A stretch of DNA of 64,000 nt. Origin: an uncultured Rhodospirillales bacterium. Its GTDB lineage: Bacteria; Pseudomonadota; Alphaproteobacteria; Acetobacterales; Acetobacteraceae. Position 1 is the stretch's first letter. Each line of letters opens with the position of its first letter. Below, piece by piece: positions 10,330 to 19,870 of the stretch. Position numbers and translations under genes: made by a program. The DNA is taken from NCBI GenBank assembly GCA_903835235.1, contig CAILMF010000015.1:1-64000 (forward strand). Reading direction: 5' to 3'. The notes beneath the pieces were generated by a model that was not told the DNA's origin, did not search any database, and was given only the letters and a program-made list of their open reading frames with translations.

Positions 10330-11213
10330 GGCGCTTCGCCTACGAGACCTTCGACGTCTTCACCAGCCAACGCTTCGGCGGCAACCAGCTGGCGGTCTTC
10401 CCGGATGCGCGCGGCATCAGCGACGCCGAGATGCAGGCGCTGGCCGCCGAGTTCAACTACAGCGAGACCACCTTCGTGCTGCCGCCGGCGGACCCGGCCA
10501 ATACCGCGCGCGTCCGCATCTTCCACCGCACCGCGGAAATGCCCTTCGCCGGCCACCCCAATGTCGGCACCGGCTTCGCGCTCGCCGCGCGGGCGCAGGG
10601 CGATGTGCTGCGGTTCGAGCAGATCGCCGGCCTGGTGGAGGTGGTGCTGCGCCGCGACGCCGCCGGGCGGCCAACCGGCGCCACCATCGGCGCGCCGCAA
10701 CCCCTGCAGGTCGGCGGCCAGGTAACGCCGGCCGAGGCCGCCGCCTGCGCCGGGCTCACCGCCGCCGACGTGGTGCTGGCCCGCCACGCGCCGACCATTG
10801 CGGCCGATGGCGGCAACCCGCGCCTGCTGCTGGAGGTGACGCCGGAAGCCCTGGCCCGCGCCACGCCGGAACTGGCCGCCTTTCGCACCACCGTCGCGGC
10901 CTATCCGGAACTCGGCGGCAAGCTTTCGCTCTACCTCTATGTCCGCGAGCCCAGCTGCCTCCGCGCCCGGATGTTCTCGCCGCTGGCCGGCACGCCGGAG
11001 GACCCCGCCACCGGCAGCGCCGCGACGCCGCTCGCCGGCTTCCTGCTGCGGCTGGAGGGTGGCGAGAGCGCGACCTACGAAATCCACCAGGGGGTCGAGA
11101 TGGGTCGCCCGAGCCTGCTGCTGGCCAGCGCGCGGCGCGGGCCGGATGGCATCCGCGCCCGGGTCGGCGGCGGCTGCGTGCCGGTGATGCAGGGCAGCGT
11201 GCAACTGGATTAA
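10326..11213 (+). CDS. PhzF-family isomerase/epimerase
   Basis: A 295-aa protein of the PhzF family, with the diaminopimelate-epimerase-like fold. Family marks are the N-terminal FDVFTSQRFGGNQLAVF, the catalytic-Glu region FNYSETTF, FAGHPNVGTGFAL and EDPATGSAATPLAGFLL. Most members have unknown substrates, and no other phenazine gene is present, so phenazine synthesis is not implied. It overlaps thiD by ATGA. Confidence 0.88.
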   Translation: MRRFAYETFDVFTSQRFGGNQLAVFPDARGISDAEMQALAAEFNYSETTFVLPPADPANTARVRIFHRTAEMPFAGHPNVGTGFALAARAQGDVLRFEQIAGLVEVVLRRDAAGRPTGATIGAPQPLQVGGQVTPAEAAACAGLTAADVVLARHAPTIAADGGNPRLLLEVTPEALARATPELAAFRTTVAAYPELGGKLSLYLYVREPSCLRARMFSPLAGTPEDPATGSAATPLAGFLLRLEGGESATYEIHQGVEMGRPSLLLASARRGPDGIRARVGGGCVPVMQGSVQLD

Positions 11214-11253
11214 CCCGGCCTTCACGCCGGGCGTGCTGTGCTGCGCCCGTGCC

Positions 11254-12051
11254 ATGAACCTGTACTCCACCCTTGCGGCCAGCCTGTTCGGCTACACCGC
11301 CCCCTCCAGCGGCAGCGATCCGGCCTCGGCCATCGCCTTGCTGAAGCGCGCGACCGCGCCGGGGGCGACAGCCAAGGGCGTGGCACAGGAACGCAAGGAT
11401 CCCGTGGTCATCACCGCCCTGGCCCAGTTCGACAAGGCCCTGGCCACCGCCAAGGATGTGAAGTCCGCCCTGGGCGACCCGCGCGTGCTGGCGGTGCTGC
11501 TGCCCGGCGTCGGCCTGGCCGACCAGATGGCCTATCCCGGCCTGGCGCAGCGCGCCCTGGTGGCGGACCCCAGCGCGAAGAAGGGCATCCTGACCCAGGT
11601 GGACGGCAAGTGGAAAGCCGCGGCCACCACGCTCGGCATCTTCGGCAAGGGGTTGGCCGCCTTGCAGGACCCGGCGCTGGTGCAGAAGCTGAAGGACAAC
11701 TACGTCGCCTTCCAGTACCAGAAGGGCCTGGACGCCCAGCAGCCGGGCATGTCGGACGCGCTGTACTTCATCAGCAATGCGGCGGCAAAGGCCGACAACG
11801 TCTACAACGTGATGGGCGACGGCATCCTGCGCCGGGTCGTCACCGGCTCTCTGGAGTTGCCGCAGGAACTCGCGGTGCAGCCCATCCAGGACCAGGCGAA
11901 GGCCATCACCAACCGGCTGCCGATGAGCAAGCTGGCCGACCCGCAGCAGGTCTATCGCGTCGCCCAGCGCTACCTGATGGTGCGGGCGCAGAACCCCACG
12001 GCCAACACCACGCCGGATATCGCGACCCTGGCTGCATCGCTGAGGGTGTAG
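11254..12051 (+). CDS. DUF1217 protein, flagellar-cluster family, orphan
   Basis: A 265-aa protein resembling DUF1217, a family usually found in alphaproteobacterial flagellar clusters and of unknown biochemical role. Segments such as [20 protein letters not shown] and [13 protein letters not shown] fit it. No signal peptide or membrane segment is evident. The ATG at 11254 ([14 protein letters not shown]) is preferred over the GTG at 11233, whose extra residues are Cys-rich and unlike a real N-terminus. No flagellar gene is nearby. It follows phzF by 40 bp on the same strand. Confidence 0.72.
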   Translation: MNLYSTLAASLFGYTAPSSGSDPASAIALLKRATAPGATAKGVAQERKDPVVITALAQFDKALATAKDVKSALGDPRVLAVLLPGVGLADQMAYPGLAQRALVADPSAKKGILTQVDGKWKAAATTLGIFGKGLAALQDPALVQKLKDNYVAFQYQKGLDAQQPGMSDALYFISNAAAKADNVYNVMGDGILRRVVTGSLELPQELAVQPIQDQAKAITNRLPMSKLADPQQVYRVAQRYLMVRAQNPTANTTPDIATLAASLRV

Positions 12052-12061
12052 CTCCCTTCCC

Positions 12062-12084
12062 GGCGGCCTGAAGCGCCGGCCGCC
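12062..12084 (+). terminator. Weak hairpin after the DUF1217 gene
   Basis: A 7-bp inverted repeat (GGCGGCC / GGCCGCC) with a 9-nt loop lies 10 bp after the stop codon. No T-tract follows. It may separate the DUF1217 transcript from serC. Confidence 0.3.
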
Positions 12085-12175
12085 CCGTTGCGACCCGCCT
12101 GGCCCGGCCCTATATCGGCCGCGGGCCACGCCCCCCCACCGGGGCGCATCTGCTTCTGTAAGGGAGCCAATAGTC

Positions 12176-13342
12176 ATGAACGCCATCGCCAAGCCGGACC
12201 TGCGCCCGGCCAACCCCCGCTTTTCCTCCGGCCCCTGCGCCAAGCGCCCGGGCTGGACGCTGGACGTGCTGGCCGGTGCCTTCACCGGCCGCAGCCACCG
12301 CGCCGCGGCGCCGAAGGCGCGCCTCAACGAGGTGATTGAGCGCAGCAAGGCCGTGCTGGGCATGCCCGCCGGCTGGCGCCTGGGCATTGTGCCTGCCAGC
12401 GACACCGGCGCGGTGGAGATGGCGCTGTGGAGCCTGCTGGGCGAACGCGGCGTGGACGTGCTGGCCTGGGAGAGCTTTTCCACCGACTGGGCGACCGACA
12501 TCGCCAAGCAACTCAAGCTGGCCGATGTGCGCACGCTGAAGGCCGAATACGGCCGCCTGCCGGACCTGGCCGCAGTGGACTGGAAGCGCGACGTCGTCTT
12601 CGTCTGGAATGGCACGACCTCCGGCGTGCGCGTGCCGAATGGCGAGTGGATAGCCGCCGACCGCGAGGGCCTGGCGATCTGCGACGCGACCTCGGCCGCC
12701 TTCGCCATGGACCTGCCTTGGGACAAGTTGGATGTGGTGACCTGGTCCTGGCAGAAGGTGCTGGGTGGCGAGGCCGCGCACGGCATGCTGGCGCTTTCGC
12801 CCCGGGCGGTGGCCCGGCTGGAGAGCTACACGCCCCCCTGGCCGATGCCGAAGATCTTCCGCATGACCAAGGGCGGCAAGCTCAACGAGGGCATCTTCAA
12901 GGGCGAGACCATCAACACGCCCAGCATGATCTGCGTGGAAGACGCGGTGGATGGCCTGGAATGGGCCGCGAGCGTCGGCAACCTGGCCGGGCTGGTGAAG
13001 CGCAGCGAAGCCAATCTTGCGGCCATCGCGCGCTTCGTCGGTAACGGTGAGGAATTCGGCTTCCTGGCCGAGGATGCGGCCACGCGCAGCTGCACCAGCA
13101 TCTGCCTGAAGGTGACGGCGCCCTGGTTCACCGCGTTGGAGGCCGACAAGCAGGCCGCCGCGGCGAAGAAGCTGAGCAGCCTGCTGGACAAGGAAGGCGT
13201 GGCGCTTGACGCCGCCAATTATCGCGACGCCCCCCCGGGCCTGCGCATCTGGGGCGGTGCCACGGTGGAGACGAGCGACATCGAGGCCCTGCTGCCCTGG
13301 CTTTCCTGGGCGCTTGCGCAGGTGAAAGCGGAGTTCGCGTGA
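12176..13342 (+). CDS. serC: Phosphoserine aminotransferase SerC
   Basis: Transaminates 3-phosphohydroxypyruvate to phosphoserine in serine synthesis (388 aa, PLP-dependent). [12 protein letters not shown] at the start and [18 protein letters not shown], containing the PLP lysine near residue 194, match the longer alphaproteobacterial SerC subgroup. The ATG at 12176 follows AAGGGAG at a good distance. Its TGA overlaps the serA ATG (TGATG), so the two genes form an operon for consecutive steps of one pathway. Confidence 0.95.
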   Translation: MNAIAKPDLRPANPRFSSGPCAKRPGWTLDVLAGAFTGRSHRAAAPKARLNEVIERSKAVLGMPAGWRLGIVPASDTGAVEMALWSLLGERGVDVLAWESFSTDWATDIAKQLKLADVRTLKAEYGRLPDLAAVDWKRDVVFVWNGTTSGVRVPNGEWIAADREGLAICDATSAAFAMDLPWDKLDVVTWSWQKVLGGEAAHGMLALSPRAVARLESYTPPWPMPKIFRMTKGGKLNEGIFKGETINTPSMICVEDAVDGLEWAASVGNLAGLVKRSEANLAAIARFVGNGEEFGFLAEDAATRSCTSICLKVTAPWFTALEADKQAAAAKKLSSLLDKEGVALDAANYRDAPPGLRIWGGATVETSDIEALLPWLSWALAQVKAEFA

Positions 13343-14928
13343 TGCCGAAGGTCCTCATCAGCGACAAGCTGTCGCCGGCGGCCATCGAGATCTTCAAGCG
13401 CCGCGGCCTTGAGGTGGACTTCAAGCCGGGCCTGACGCCCGCGGAACTCCGCGCCATCATCGGCTGTTATGACGGCCTGGCGATCCGCAGCGCCACCAAG
13501 GTGACGCGGGAAGTGCTGGATGCGGCGACGAAGCTGAAGGTGGTCGGCCGCGCCGGCATCGGCGTGGACAATGTCGATGTCTCCAGCGCCAGCGCCCGCG
13601 GCGTGGTCGTGATGAACACGCCGCATGGCAACGCCATCACCACGGCCGAGCACGCCATTGCCATGATGTTCGCGCTGGCCCGGCAGATTCCGGAAGCCAC
13701 CGCCAGCACCCGCGCCGGCAAGTGGGAAAAGAACCGCTTCATGGGCGTGGAGCTCTACGCCAAGACGCTGGGCCTGGTGGGCTGCGGCAACATCGGCAGC
13801 ATCGTGGCGGACCGCGCGGTGGGGCTGCACATGAAGGTGGTGGCCTTCGACCCCTTCCTCTCCGAAAAGCGCGCCGTTGAACTGGGCGTGGAGAAGGTGG
13901 AGCTGGAGGCGCTGCTGGCCCGCGCTGATTTCGTCACCCTGCATGCGCCGCTGACGGAGACCACGAGGAACATCCTCAGCCGCGAGAACCTGGGCAAGCT
14001 GAAGCAGGGCGTGCGCGTGATCAACTGCGCCCGCGGCGGCCTGCTGGACGAGGCGGCGCTGTACGACCTGCTGAAGTCGGGCCATATCGCCGGCGCCGCG
14101 CTGGACGTTTTTGAGAGCGAACCCGCCACGGACAGCCCGTTGTTCAGCCTGGAAAACGTGGTCTGCACGCCGCATCTGGGCGCCGCCACGGCGGAAGCGC
14201 AGGAGAATGTGGCCTTGCAGGTGGCGGACCAGATGGCCGACTATCTGCTGACTGGCGCGGTCACCAACGCCATCAACATGCCCAGCGTCAGCGCGGAAGA
14301 AGCCCCGCGGCTGAAGCCCTACATGGAGCTGGCGCGGCTGCTGGGCGGCCTGGCCGGGCAGCTCACCGCGAGCACGGATGGCGCCATCAAGCAAATCCGC
14401 GTGGAGTATGAAGGCGCCGCGGCCGAGCTGAACCGCCGCCCACTGACCGCCGCCGCGCTGGCCGGCGTGCTGGCGCCGCTGCTGGGCGCGGTCAACATGG
14501 TCAACGCTCCCGTCGTCGCGAGGGAACGCGGCATCGAGGTGGCCGAGACCATCCATGAGCGCAGTGGCGAATACGCCACGCTGCTGCGGCTGACCGTGGT
14601 GACGGACCGCTTCGAGCGCAGCGTCGCCGGCACGCTGGTGGCCAAGGACAAGCCGCGTTTGGTTGCCATCAAGGGCATCGCGGTGGAGGCCGATTTCGCG
14701 CCGTACATGTTGTACGTGACCAACCAGGACAAGCCGGGCTTCATCGGCCGCTTCGGCACCACGCTGGCAGAAGCGGGCATCAACATCGCCAGCTTCCACC
14801 TGGGCCGCAGCGCCCCGGGTGCCGACGCCATCTGCCTGGTGGCGCTGGATGAGCCGGTGGCCGAGCGCGTGCTGGCCGCGGTGCGTGGCCTGCCCCTGGT
14901 GGTGCAGGCCAGCCCGCTGGCATTCTGA
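13342..14928 (+). CDS. serA: D-3-phosphoglycerate dehydrogenase SerA
   Basis: Oxidises 3-phosphoglycerate, the first step of serine synthesis (528 aa, long form). The substrate domain and Rossmann NAD domain (GLVGCGNIGSIVADRAVG, about 145-162) carry the catalytic Arg in NCARGGLLDE, Glu in DVFESEP and His in CTPHLGAAT. An intervening domain and a C-terminal ACT domain (about 455-528), the usual serine-feedback site, follow. The ATG at 13342 is chosen over the GTG one codon upstream because it forms a TGATG overlap with serC. Confidence 0.96.
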   Translation: MPKVLISDKLSPAAIEIFKRRGLEVDFKPGLTPAELRAIIGCYDGLAIRSATKVTREVLDAATKLKVVGRAGIGVDNVDVSSASARGVVVMNTPHGNAITTAEHAIAMMFALARQIPEATASTRAGKWEKNRFMGVELYAKTLGLVGCGNIGSIVADRAVGLHMKVVAFDPFLSEKRAVELGVEKVELEALLARADFVTLHAPLTETTRNILSRENLGKLKQGVRVINCARGGLLDEAALYDLLKSGHIAGAALDVFESEPATDSPLFSLENVVCTPHLGAATAEAQENVALQVADQMADYLLTGAVTNAINMPSVSAEEAPRLKPYMELARLLGGLAGQLTASTDGAIKQIRVEYEGAAAELNRRPLTAAALAGVLAPLLGAVNMVNAPVVARERGIEVAETIHERSGEYATLLRLTVVTDRFERSVAGTLVAKDKPRLVAIKGIAVEADFAPYMLYVTNQDKPGFIGRFGTTLAEAGINIASFHLGRSAPGADAICLVALDEPVAERVLAAVRGLPLVVQASPLAF

Positions 14929-14933
14929 CTTCC

Positions 14934-14958
14934 CCCTCCCCCACAAGGTGGGGGAGGG
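14934..14958. terminator. Bidirectional terminator hairpin between serA and hyuB
   Basis: An 11-bp perfect stem (CCCTCCCCCAC / GTGGGGGAGGG) with a 3-nt loop lies between convergent genes. Similar C-rich/G-rich hairpins are common between genes in alphaproteobacteria. It probably ends transcription from both sides. Confidence 0.65.
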
Positions 14959-15000
14959 CCGGGGAGGGGGAGGGCCGGGGAGGGGGGGAGGGCCGGAGAG
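14955..15000 (+). repeat. G-rich short direct repeats
   Basis: Three units starting AGGGCCGG at 14955, 14971 and 14989 (spacing 16 and 18 bp), separated by runs of 4-7 G. The plus strand therefore has at least four G-runs within 40 bases, compatible with G-quadruplex formation. It sits just beyond the 3' end of hyuB. Confidence 0.7.
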
Positions 15001-15012
15001 GAGGGCCTCGCC

Positions 15013-16716
15013 TCACTCCGCCCCGTAGCGCACCTTCGCCTGCTCGGCGCTGACCAGGCCCAGCGTCACGTCGCGCGCGACCTTCGCCGGATCGCGCTTG
15101 CTCGCCGCGCCATAGCCGCCGCCGCCCGGCATTTCCACCACCAGCTTGTCGCCCGGCGGCACCTGCTGGAACCCCTTGGCCTTCAACACCGTGCCCGACG
15201 CCAGCGAGAGCCGGCCATTGCCGCCGGCCTCGCCGCCCTCGCGCCCACGCGCGGCGAACTTCACCCGCTCGAAGGTCGCGTGGATGCCGAAGCCGCCGCC
15301 ATGGCGGTGCGACACTTCCATCACCTGGCCGAGGCCGCCGCGATGCTCGCCAGGGCCGCCACTGTCCGGGCGATACTCCTTCTTCCAGATCACCAGCGGC
15401 GTGATGCTCTCGGTGATTTCTACGGGTACGTTGCGCACGCCGGAAGGGAAGGGGGTCGCGCTCAGCCCGTCCTTCGTCGGCCGCGCGCCGGCGCCGCCAC
15501 TATGGAAGGTGGTGACCTGGAATGGCACGCCGACGCCCTCGGAAAGCCCGTGGCCCGCGGCCAGCTTCAGGTTCCACAGGTTGCTGGTGCCCTCGGCCGG
15601 CACGGTGCCGGGCATGCATTGGTGCAGCGCACCGTAGACCACATCGGGCAGCATGTGGCCGATGGTGCTGCGCGCATTCACCGCGGAAGGCCAGGGCGCG
15701 TTGACGATGCAGTTCTCCGGCGCCTTCACCAGCACCGCATCCAGCGTGCCGGCGTTGTTCGGGATGGTCGGCGCCACCAGGCACTTCACGCCGAACGCCG
15801 TGTACGCCTCGGTGTAGCAGATCGGGCAGTTGATGCCGAAGCTGACATGCGGCGAGGTGCCAGTGTAGTCCACCTCGACATGATCGCCGGCGATGGTCAC
15901 CTTCGCCTTCAGGTCGATCGGGTCGTTGTAGCCGTCGATCCGCATCTCGTTGTACCAACTGCCCTGCGGCAGCTTGGCGATGGCCGCCGCCATGCCGGCG
16001 CGCGACCGGCTGATGATGTGCTCGCCCAGCTCATCCAGCGTGGCGATGCCGTGCTCCTTCATCATCTCGGAAAGCCGCGCTTCGCCGATGGCGTTGCAGG
16101 CCACCAGCGCGTGGATATCGCCTTCCACCTGCACCGGCTCGCGCACATTGGCGCGGACGATCTTCATCAGGCTCTCGTCGAACACGCCTTGCCGCACCAG
16201 CGGCAGCAGCGGCAGGAACAGGCCTTCGTGGAACACCTGTCGTGAGTCCGGCGATTGCCCCCAACCGCCGATATCCACCACATGCGTGGTGCAGCTGAAC
16301 AGCGCCACCAGCTTGCCCTCGTGGAAGGCGGGCGAGGTCACGACGATGTCGTAGAGGTGCCCAGTGCCTTTCCACGGGTCGTTGGTGACGAAGTGGTCGC
16401 CCGGCTTCATCGTCTCCACCGGGAATTCGCGGATGAAGTGGATGACGCTGCGGGCCATGCTGTTCACATGGCCCGGCGTGCCGGTGACAGCCTGCGCCAG
16501 CATCTGGCCTTGCAGGTCGAACACGCCGGCAGAAATGTCACCGGCCTCGCGCGCCGCGGTGGAGAAGGCGGTACGCACCAGCGTCTTCGCCTGCTCCTCC
16601 ACCACGGAAAGCAGGCGGTTCCACATCACCTGCATGCGGATGTCGGAGAGCGCCGTCTGATGGCCGGAGGGCGAAGCCCGCAGGGCTGAATCAGCAGGCC
16701 CATTCTGGTTGCTCAT
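15013..16716 (-). CDS. hyuB: Hydantoinase B/oxoprolinase-family subunit (HyuB-1)
   Basis: Beta-type subunit (567 aa) of an ATP-dependent cyclic amide hydrolase such as 5-oxoprolinase, N-methylhydantoinase, or the related acetone/acetophenone carboxylases. Family features include DISAGVFDLQGQMLAQA, PGHVNSMARSVIHF, GDHFVTNDPWKGTGHLYDI and a C-terminal PGGGGYG. Residues of about 8-22 are unusual for the family and are encoded by a dispersed repeat. The start ATG overlaps the hyuA stop (ATGA). The partner HyuA and a Bug receptor lie upstream on the same strand. The true substrate cannot be read from sequence. Confidence 0.9.
   Translation of the reverse strand: MSNQNGPADSALRASPSGHQTALSDIRMQVMWNRLLSVVEEQAKTLVRTAFSTAAREAGDISAGVFDLQGQMLAQAVTGTPGHVNSMARSVIHFIREFPVETMKPGDHFVTNDPWKGTGHLYDIVVTSPAFHEGKLVALFSCTTHVVDIGGWGQSPDSRQVFHEGLFLPLLPLVRQGVFDESLMKIVRANVREPVQVEGDIHALVACNAIGEARLSEMMKEHGIATLDELGEHIISRSRAGMAAAIAKLPQGSWYNEMRIDGYNDPIDLKAKVTIAGDHVEVDYTGTSPHVSFGINCPICYTEAYTAFGVKCLVAPTIPNNAGTLDAVLVKAPENCIVNAPWPSAVNARSTIGHMLPDVVYGALHQCMPGTVPAEGTSNLWNLKLAAGHGLSEGVGVPFQVTTFHSGGAGARPTKDGLSATPFPSGVRNVPVEITESITPLVIWKKEYRPDSGGPGEHRGGLGQVMEVSHRHGGGFGIHATFERVKFAARGREGGEAGGNGRLSLASGTVLKAKGFQQVPPGDKLVVEMPGGGGYGAASKRDPAKVARDVTLGLVSAEQAKVRYGAE
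16654..16697 (-). repeat. Dispersed GCTGATTCA...ATCAGAC element inside hyuB-1
   Basis: On the minus strand this reads GCTGATTCAG, then a GC hairpin (GCGGGCTTCGCCC), then ATCAGACGGC. The ends match the elements near 29781 and 32889. It lies within codons of about 8-22 of hyuB, and the frame stays open through it. Confidence 0.55.
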
Positions 16717-18770
16717 GCGCGGTCCTCCAGGATGATCTGGCCCAAGGCGTTGATGCTGGCGTCGAAGCCCTTCGGCACCACGGTCGTCGTCTCGTCCTCC
16801 ACCACCAGGGCCGGGCCGGGGAAGGCCATGCCCGGCGTCAGCGAGGGGCGTTCGTAGATCGCGGCTTCGTCGGCCACGCCGGTCGCGGGGTCGAACAGGC
16901 TGCGGAACGCGACGGGCTTCGCCGCGGGCAGCGGTGACACGCTGGCCATCGGCGCCGGCAGCGGCCGGTCGGTGGCCAGCGACAGCGTCCAGGTCAGCGC
17001 CTCCACTTCCAGCCGCGGAATGGTGCGACCGAACAACTGCGCATAGGCGGCGTCGAACAGCGCCTTCAGCCCGGCGCAGTCTTCCGGCACGAAGGGCCGC
17101 AGCGGCAGCGCCACCGCAATCTCATGCCCCTGGCCGCGATAGCGCATGAACGCCGTGCGATGCTCCACCAGCACCTCGTCCGGCGCGCCCAGCCGCACCA
17201 CGGCTTCGGCTTCGGCGCGCATGGCGGTGAACAGCGTGTTCAGCATGCCGATATCCAGCGCCTCCACCCGCATATGCCGGGTGCGCACGACTTCATAGGC
17301 AATCGGCGCGCGCAGGAAGCCATGCGCGCTGCCGACGCCGGCGCCGACCGGCACCACCACGCGCTTCATGCCCAGCTTGCGCGCGAGACGCGCGGCATGC
17401 AGAGGCGCCGCGCCGCCGAAGGCGATCAGTGTGCGCTCGGCGGTGTCCTTGCCGTTTTCCACCGCATGCACGCGGGCCGCGCTGGCCATGGTCTCATCGA
17501 CGATCTCGGCCACGCCGGCGGCGGCGATCTGCGCATTGGCGTTGATGCTCTCCAGCGCCTTCGCCGCCCTCTCGGGGTACAGCGGAATGGAGCCACCAGC
17601 GAAGCGCGACGGGTCCAGCCGGCCGAGCACGGTATCCGCATCGGTCACGGTTGGCTCGGTGCCGCCACGGCCATAGCAGGCCGGGCCCGGGACGCTGCCG
17701 GATGAATCAGGGCCGACCTGAATGCGCCCCAGCGCATCCAGCCGGGCAATCGAACCACCGCCGGCGCCGATCTCCACCAGCTCGATCACCGGAATACGCA
17801 CCGGCAACCCGCTGCCCTGGATGAAGCGATAGGCCCGCGCCACCTCGAACTGCCGACTGCGCTGCAGGGTCAGGTCGTCCAGCAGCGTCAGCTTGGCCGT
17901 GGTGCCGCCCATGTCGAAGGCCACCGCACGGTCCAACGCATTCTCCGCCGCCACGCCCAGCGCCAGGATGGCGCCGCCTGCCGGCCCGCTTTCCACCAGG
18001 CGCACGGGGTAGCGTTGCGCCGTCTCCACCGTGGTGATGCCACCCGAGGACATCATCAGCAGCAGCGGCGCGTTCACACCGGCCACCTTCAGCCCATCGG
18101 CCAACTCGCCCAGATACTTGCCCATCAGCGGCAGCACATAGGCGTTGGCGATGGTGGTGCTGGTGCGCTCATACTCGCGGATTTCCGGCGCGACGTCGCA
18201 GGAGAGCGAGACGGAAACGCCAGGCAGTTCCTCCGCCAGAATCTCGCCGGCACGCCGCTCATGCACCTCATTGGTAAAACTGTGCAGGAAGCACACCGCC
18301 ACCGCTTCCACGTTGCCGGCGCGCAGCTTCGCGGCAATGGCGCGCAGCGCGGCTTCGTCCAGCGGCAGCAGCACCTCGCCATCGGCGGCCACGCGTTCCG
18401 GCACGCCCAGGCGCCAGTTGCGCGGCACCAGCGGCTCCGGCCGTTCCATGTGGATGTCGTATTGCTCGAACCGATGCTCCCACGCCATCTCGACGCTGTC
18501 GCGGAAGCCTTCGGTGGTGATCAGCGCGGTCTTGGCGCCCTTGCGTTCGATCAGCGCATTGGTCGCCAGCGTGGTGCCGTGCACCACCAGGCCGACATCG
18601 CCTGGCGGGCACTGCGCCAGCGCCAAAATCTGCTGCGCCCCCTCCAGCACCGCGCGCGCTGGCGCATCCGGCGTGGTCAGCAGCTTGGTGGACCAGGTGC
18701 GGCCGGGCGTCTCCAGCACCAGGTCGGTGAAAGTGCCGCCGATATCTACGGCAAGGCGTGCTGTGCTCAC
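16713..18770 (-). CDS. hyuA: Hydantoinase A/oxoprolinase-family subunit (HyuA-1)
   Basis: ATP-binding subunit (685 aa) with an actin-like ATPase fold. VDIGGTFTDLVLE at the N-terminus is the phosphate-1 loop; VHGTTLATNALIERKG, EIREYERTSTTIANAYV and FDMGGTTAKLTLL are typical, and IGAGGGSIA lies mid-protein. The start is GTG at 18770: 5' of it the frame codes for unrelated Arg-rich sequence, and the GTG overlaps the receptor-gene stop as GTGA. It probably pairs with HyuB-1, using ATP to open a lactam, hydantoin or similar substrate. Confidence 0.92.
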   Translation of the reverse strand: MSTARLAVDIGGTFTDLVLETPGRTWSTKLLTTPDAPARAVLEGAQQILALAQCPPGDVGLVVHGTTLATNALIERKGAKTALITTEGFRDSVEMAWEHRFEQYDIHMERPEPLVPRNWRLGVPERVAADGEVLLPLDEAALRAIAAKLRAGNVEAVAVCFLHSFTNEVHERRAGEILAEELPGVSVSLSCDVAPEIREYERTSTTIANAYVLPLMGKYLGELADGLKVAGVNAPLLLMMSSGGITTVETAQRYPVRLVESGPAGGAILALGVAAENALDRAVAFDMGGTTAKLTLLDDLTLQRSRQFEVARAYRFIQGSGLPVRIPVIELVEIGAGGGSIARLDALGRIQVGPDSSGSVPGPACYGRGGTEPTVTDADTVLGRLDPSRFAGGSIPLYPERAAKALESINANAQIAAAGVAEIVDETMASAARVHAVENGKDTAERTLIAFGGAAPLHAARLARKLGMKRVVVPVGAGVGSAHGFLRAPIAYEVVRTRHMRVEALDIGMLNTLFTAMRAEAEAVVRLGAPDEVLVEHRTAFMRYRGQGHEIAVALPLRPFVPEDCAGLKALFDAAYAQLFGRTIPRLEVEALTWTLSLATDRPLPAPMASVSPLPAAKPVAFRSLFDPATGVADEAAIYERPSLTPGMAFPGPALVVEDETTTVVPKGFDASINALGQIILEDRA

Positions 18771-19723
18771 TCGCTGTCCACCCGGATGTTGCCGGCGCGC
18801 ACGACGCGCGCCCATGTTTCGGAATCGCGCCGCAGGTAAGCGATGTACTCGCCCTGTGGCATGGTCGCCGGGTGCAGCCCGGCCTCGTCGAAGCGTCGCA
18901 TGACAGCGGGGTCGGTCATCACCTTCAGCACCGCTTCCGTCAGCCGCGCCATCACCGGCGCCGGCGTGCCGGGCGGTGCCGCCAGGCCGTACCAATTCTC
19001 CGTCTGGTAGCCAGGCACCGCCTCCGCCATCGTCGGCGTTTCCGGCAGCAGCGGCCAGCGTTCCGGCGAGGTCACCCCCATGGCCCGCGCATTGCCGGCG
19101 CGGATCAGGCCCATGGTAGCGGGGTCGCCGAAATAGGCGTCCACCACCTTCGCCGCCAGGTCGTTCAGCGCCGGCCCGGTGCCCCGATACGGAATGTGCA
19201 CCATCGGCAGGCCGGACATCTGCTTGAACAACTCGCCGGCGAGATGCTGTGACGTGCCGATGCCGCCACTGGCCCAGCGCAACTCATGGGTGCGCACATA
19301 AGCCATGAACTCCGGCAGCGTCCGCGCCGGAAAATCGGTGCGCACCGCCACGATGAAGGGCATCCGCACCAGCCGCGTCACATGCGCCAGCGCGAAGGGG
19401 TCGTAGGGCAGGCGGCGCAGATGCGGACCGGCGGTGACCGTGCCGGCGCCATCCAGCGACAGCGTGTAGCCATCGGCCGGGCTGTTCGCCATCGCCTCCA
19501 CGCCGATGACGCCACCGGCGCCGCCCTTGTTCTCGATGACGACATTCTGCCCCAGCTCGCGCGCCAGCGGCTCGGCCAGCAGGCGCGCCGTCAGGTCAAC
19601 GCCGCCGCCGGGCGGGAAGGGCACGATGAGGCGGATCGGCCGGTTGGGCCAGGCCGCCTGGGCGCGGGCGGCGCCAGGCAGCAGCAGCGGGGTGGCAAGG
19701 AGGGTGCGGCGGGTCAGCGACAT
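18767..19723 (-). CDS. Bug/TctC-family periplasmic solute receptor (1)
   Basis: Extracytoplasmic binding protein (318 aa) of the tripartite tricarboxylate/Bug type. A Tat-like signal (LTRRTLLATPLLLPGAARAQA) precedes WPNRPIRLIVPFPPGGGVDLTAR, the typical first strand and loop. GGAGGVIG and IPYRGTGPALNDL also fit. No TctA or TctB membrane genes are nearby. The ATG at 19723 fits the signal peptide. As the first gene of the minus-strand unit with hyuA and hyuB, it probably captures the compound those enzymes open. Confidence 0.9.
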   Translation of the reverse strand: MSLTRRTLLATPLLLPGAARAQAAWPNRPIRLIVPFPPGGGVDLTARLLAEPLARELGQNVVIENKGGAGGVIGVEAMANSPADGYTLSLDGAGTVTAGPHLRRLPYDPFALAHVTRLVRMPFIVAVRTDFPARTLPEFMAYVRTHELRWASGGIGTSQHLAGELFKQMSGLPMVHIPYRGTGPALNDLAAKVVDAYFGDPATMGLIRAGNARAMGVTSPERWPLLPETPTMAEAVPGYQTENWYGLAAPPGTPAPVMARLTEAVLKVMTDPAVMRRFDEAGLHPATMPQGEYIAYLRRDSETWARVVRAGNIRVDSE

Positions 19724-19870
19724 GGCGCGGAGGCTAGCACCTGAGGCGGGCAGGAAAAGCCCCATGCTGCCTGCCCCCGCGGCATTCCGCGCGCGGGCCA
19801 TGCATTTCGCCCCTGGCATTGGCGCCGGGCTGTGCAATCCTTCCCGGCAACAGGGATCAGGAGGCCATAC
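19724..19870. promoter_or_regulatory. Divergent intergenic region between the two catabolic units
   Basis: These 147 bp separate the minus-strand receptor-hyuAB unit from the plus-strand TRAP unit and should hold promoters for both. A strong ribosome-binding site, CAGGAGG, ends 6 bp before the dctP ATG. No confident -35/-10 pair or known operator was recognised. Confidence 0.45.

Noticed and set aside
10326-11213. Phenazine biosynthesis
   Set aside because: Only a PhzF-like gene is present; such genes are common outside phenazine producers.
15013-18770. HyuA-1 and HyuB-1 considered as acetone or acetophenone carboxylase
   Set aside because: The small gamma subunit of acetone carboxylase is not present, so the broad hydantoinase/oxoprolinase name is kept.
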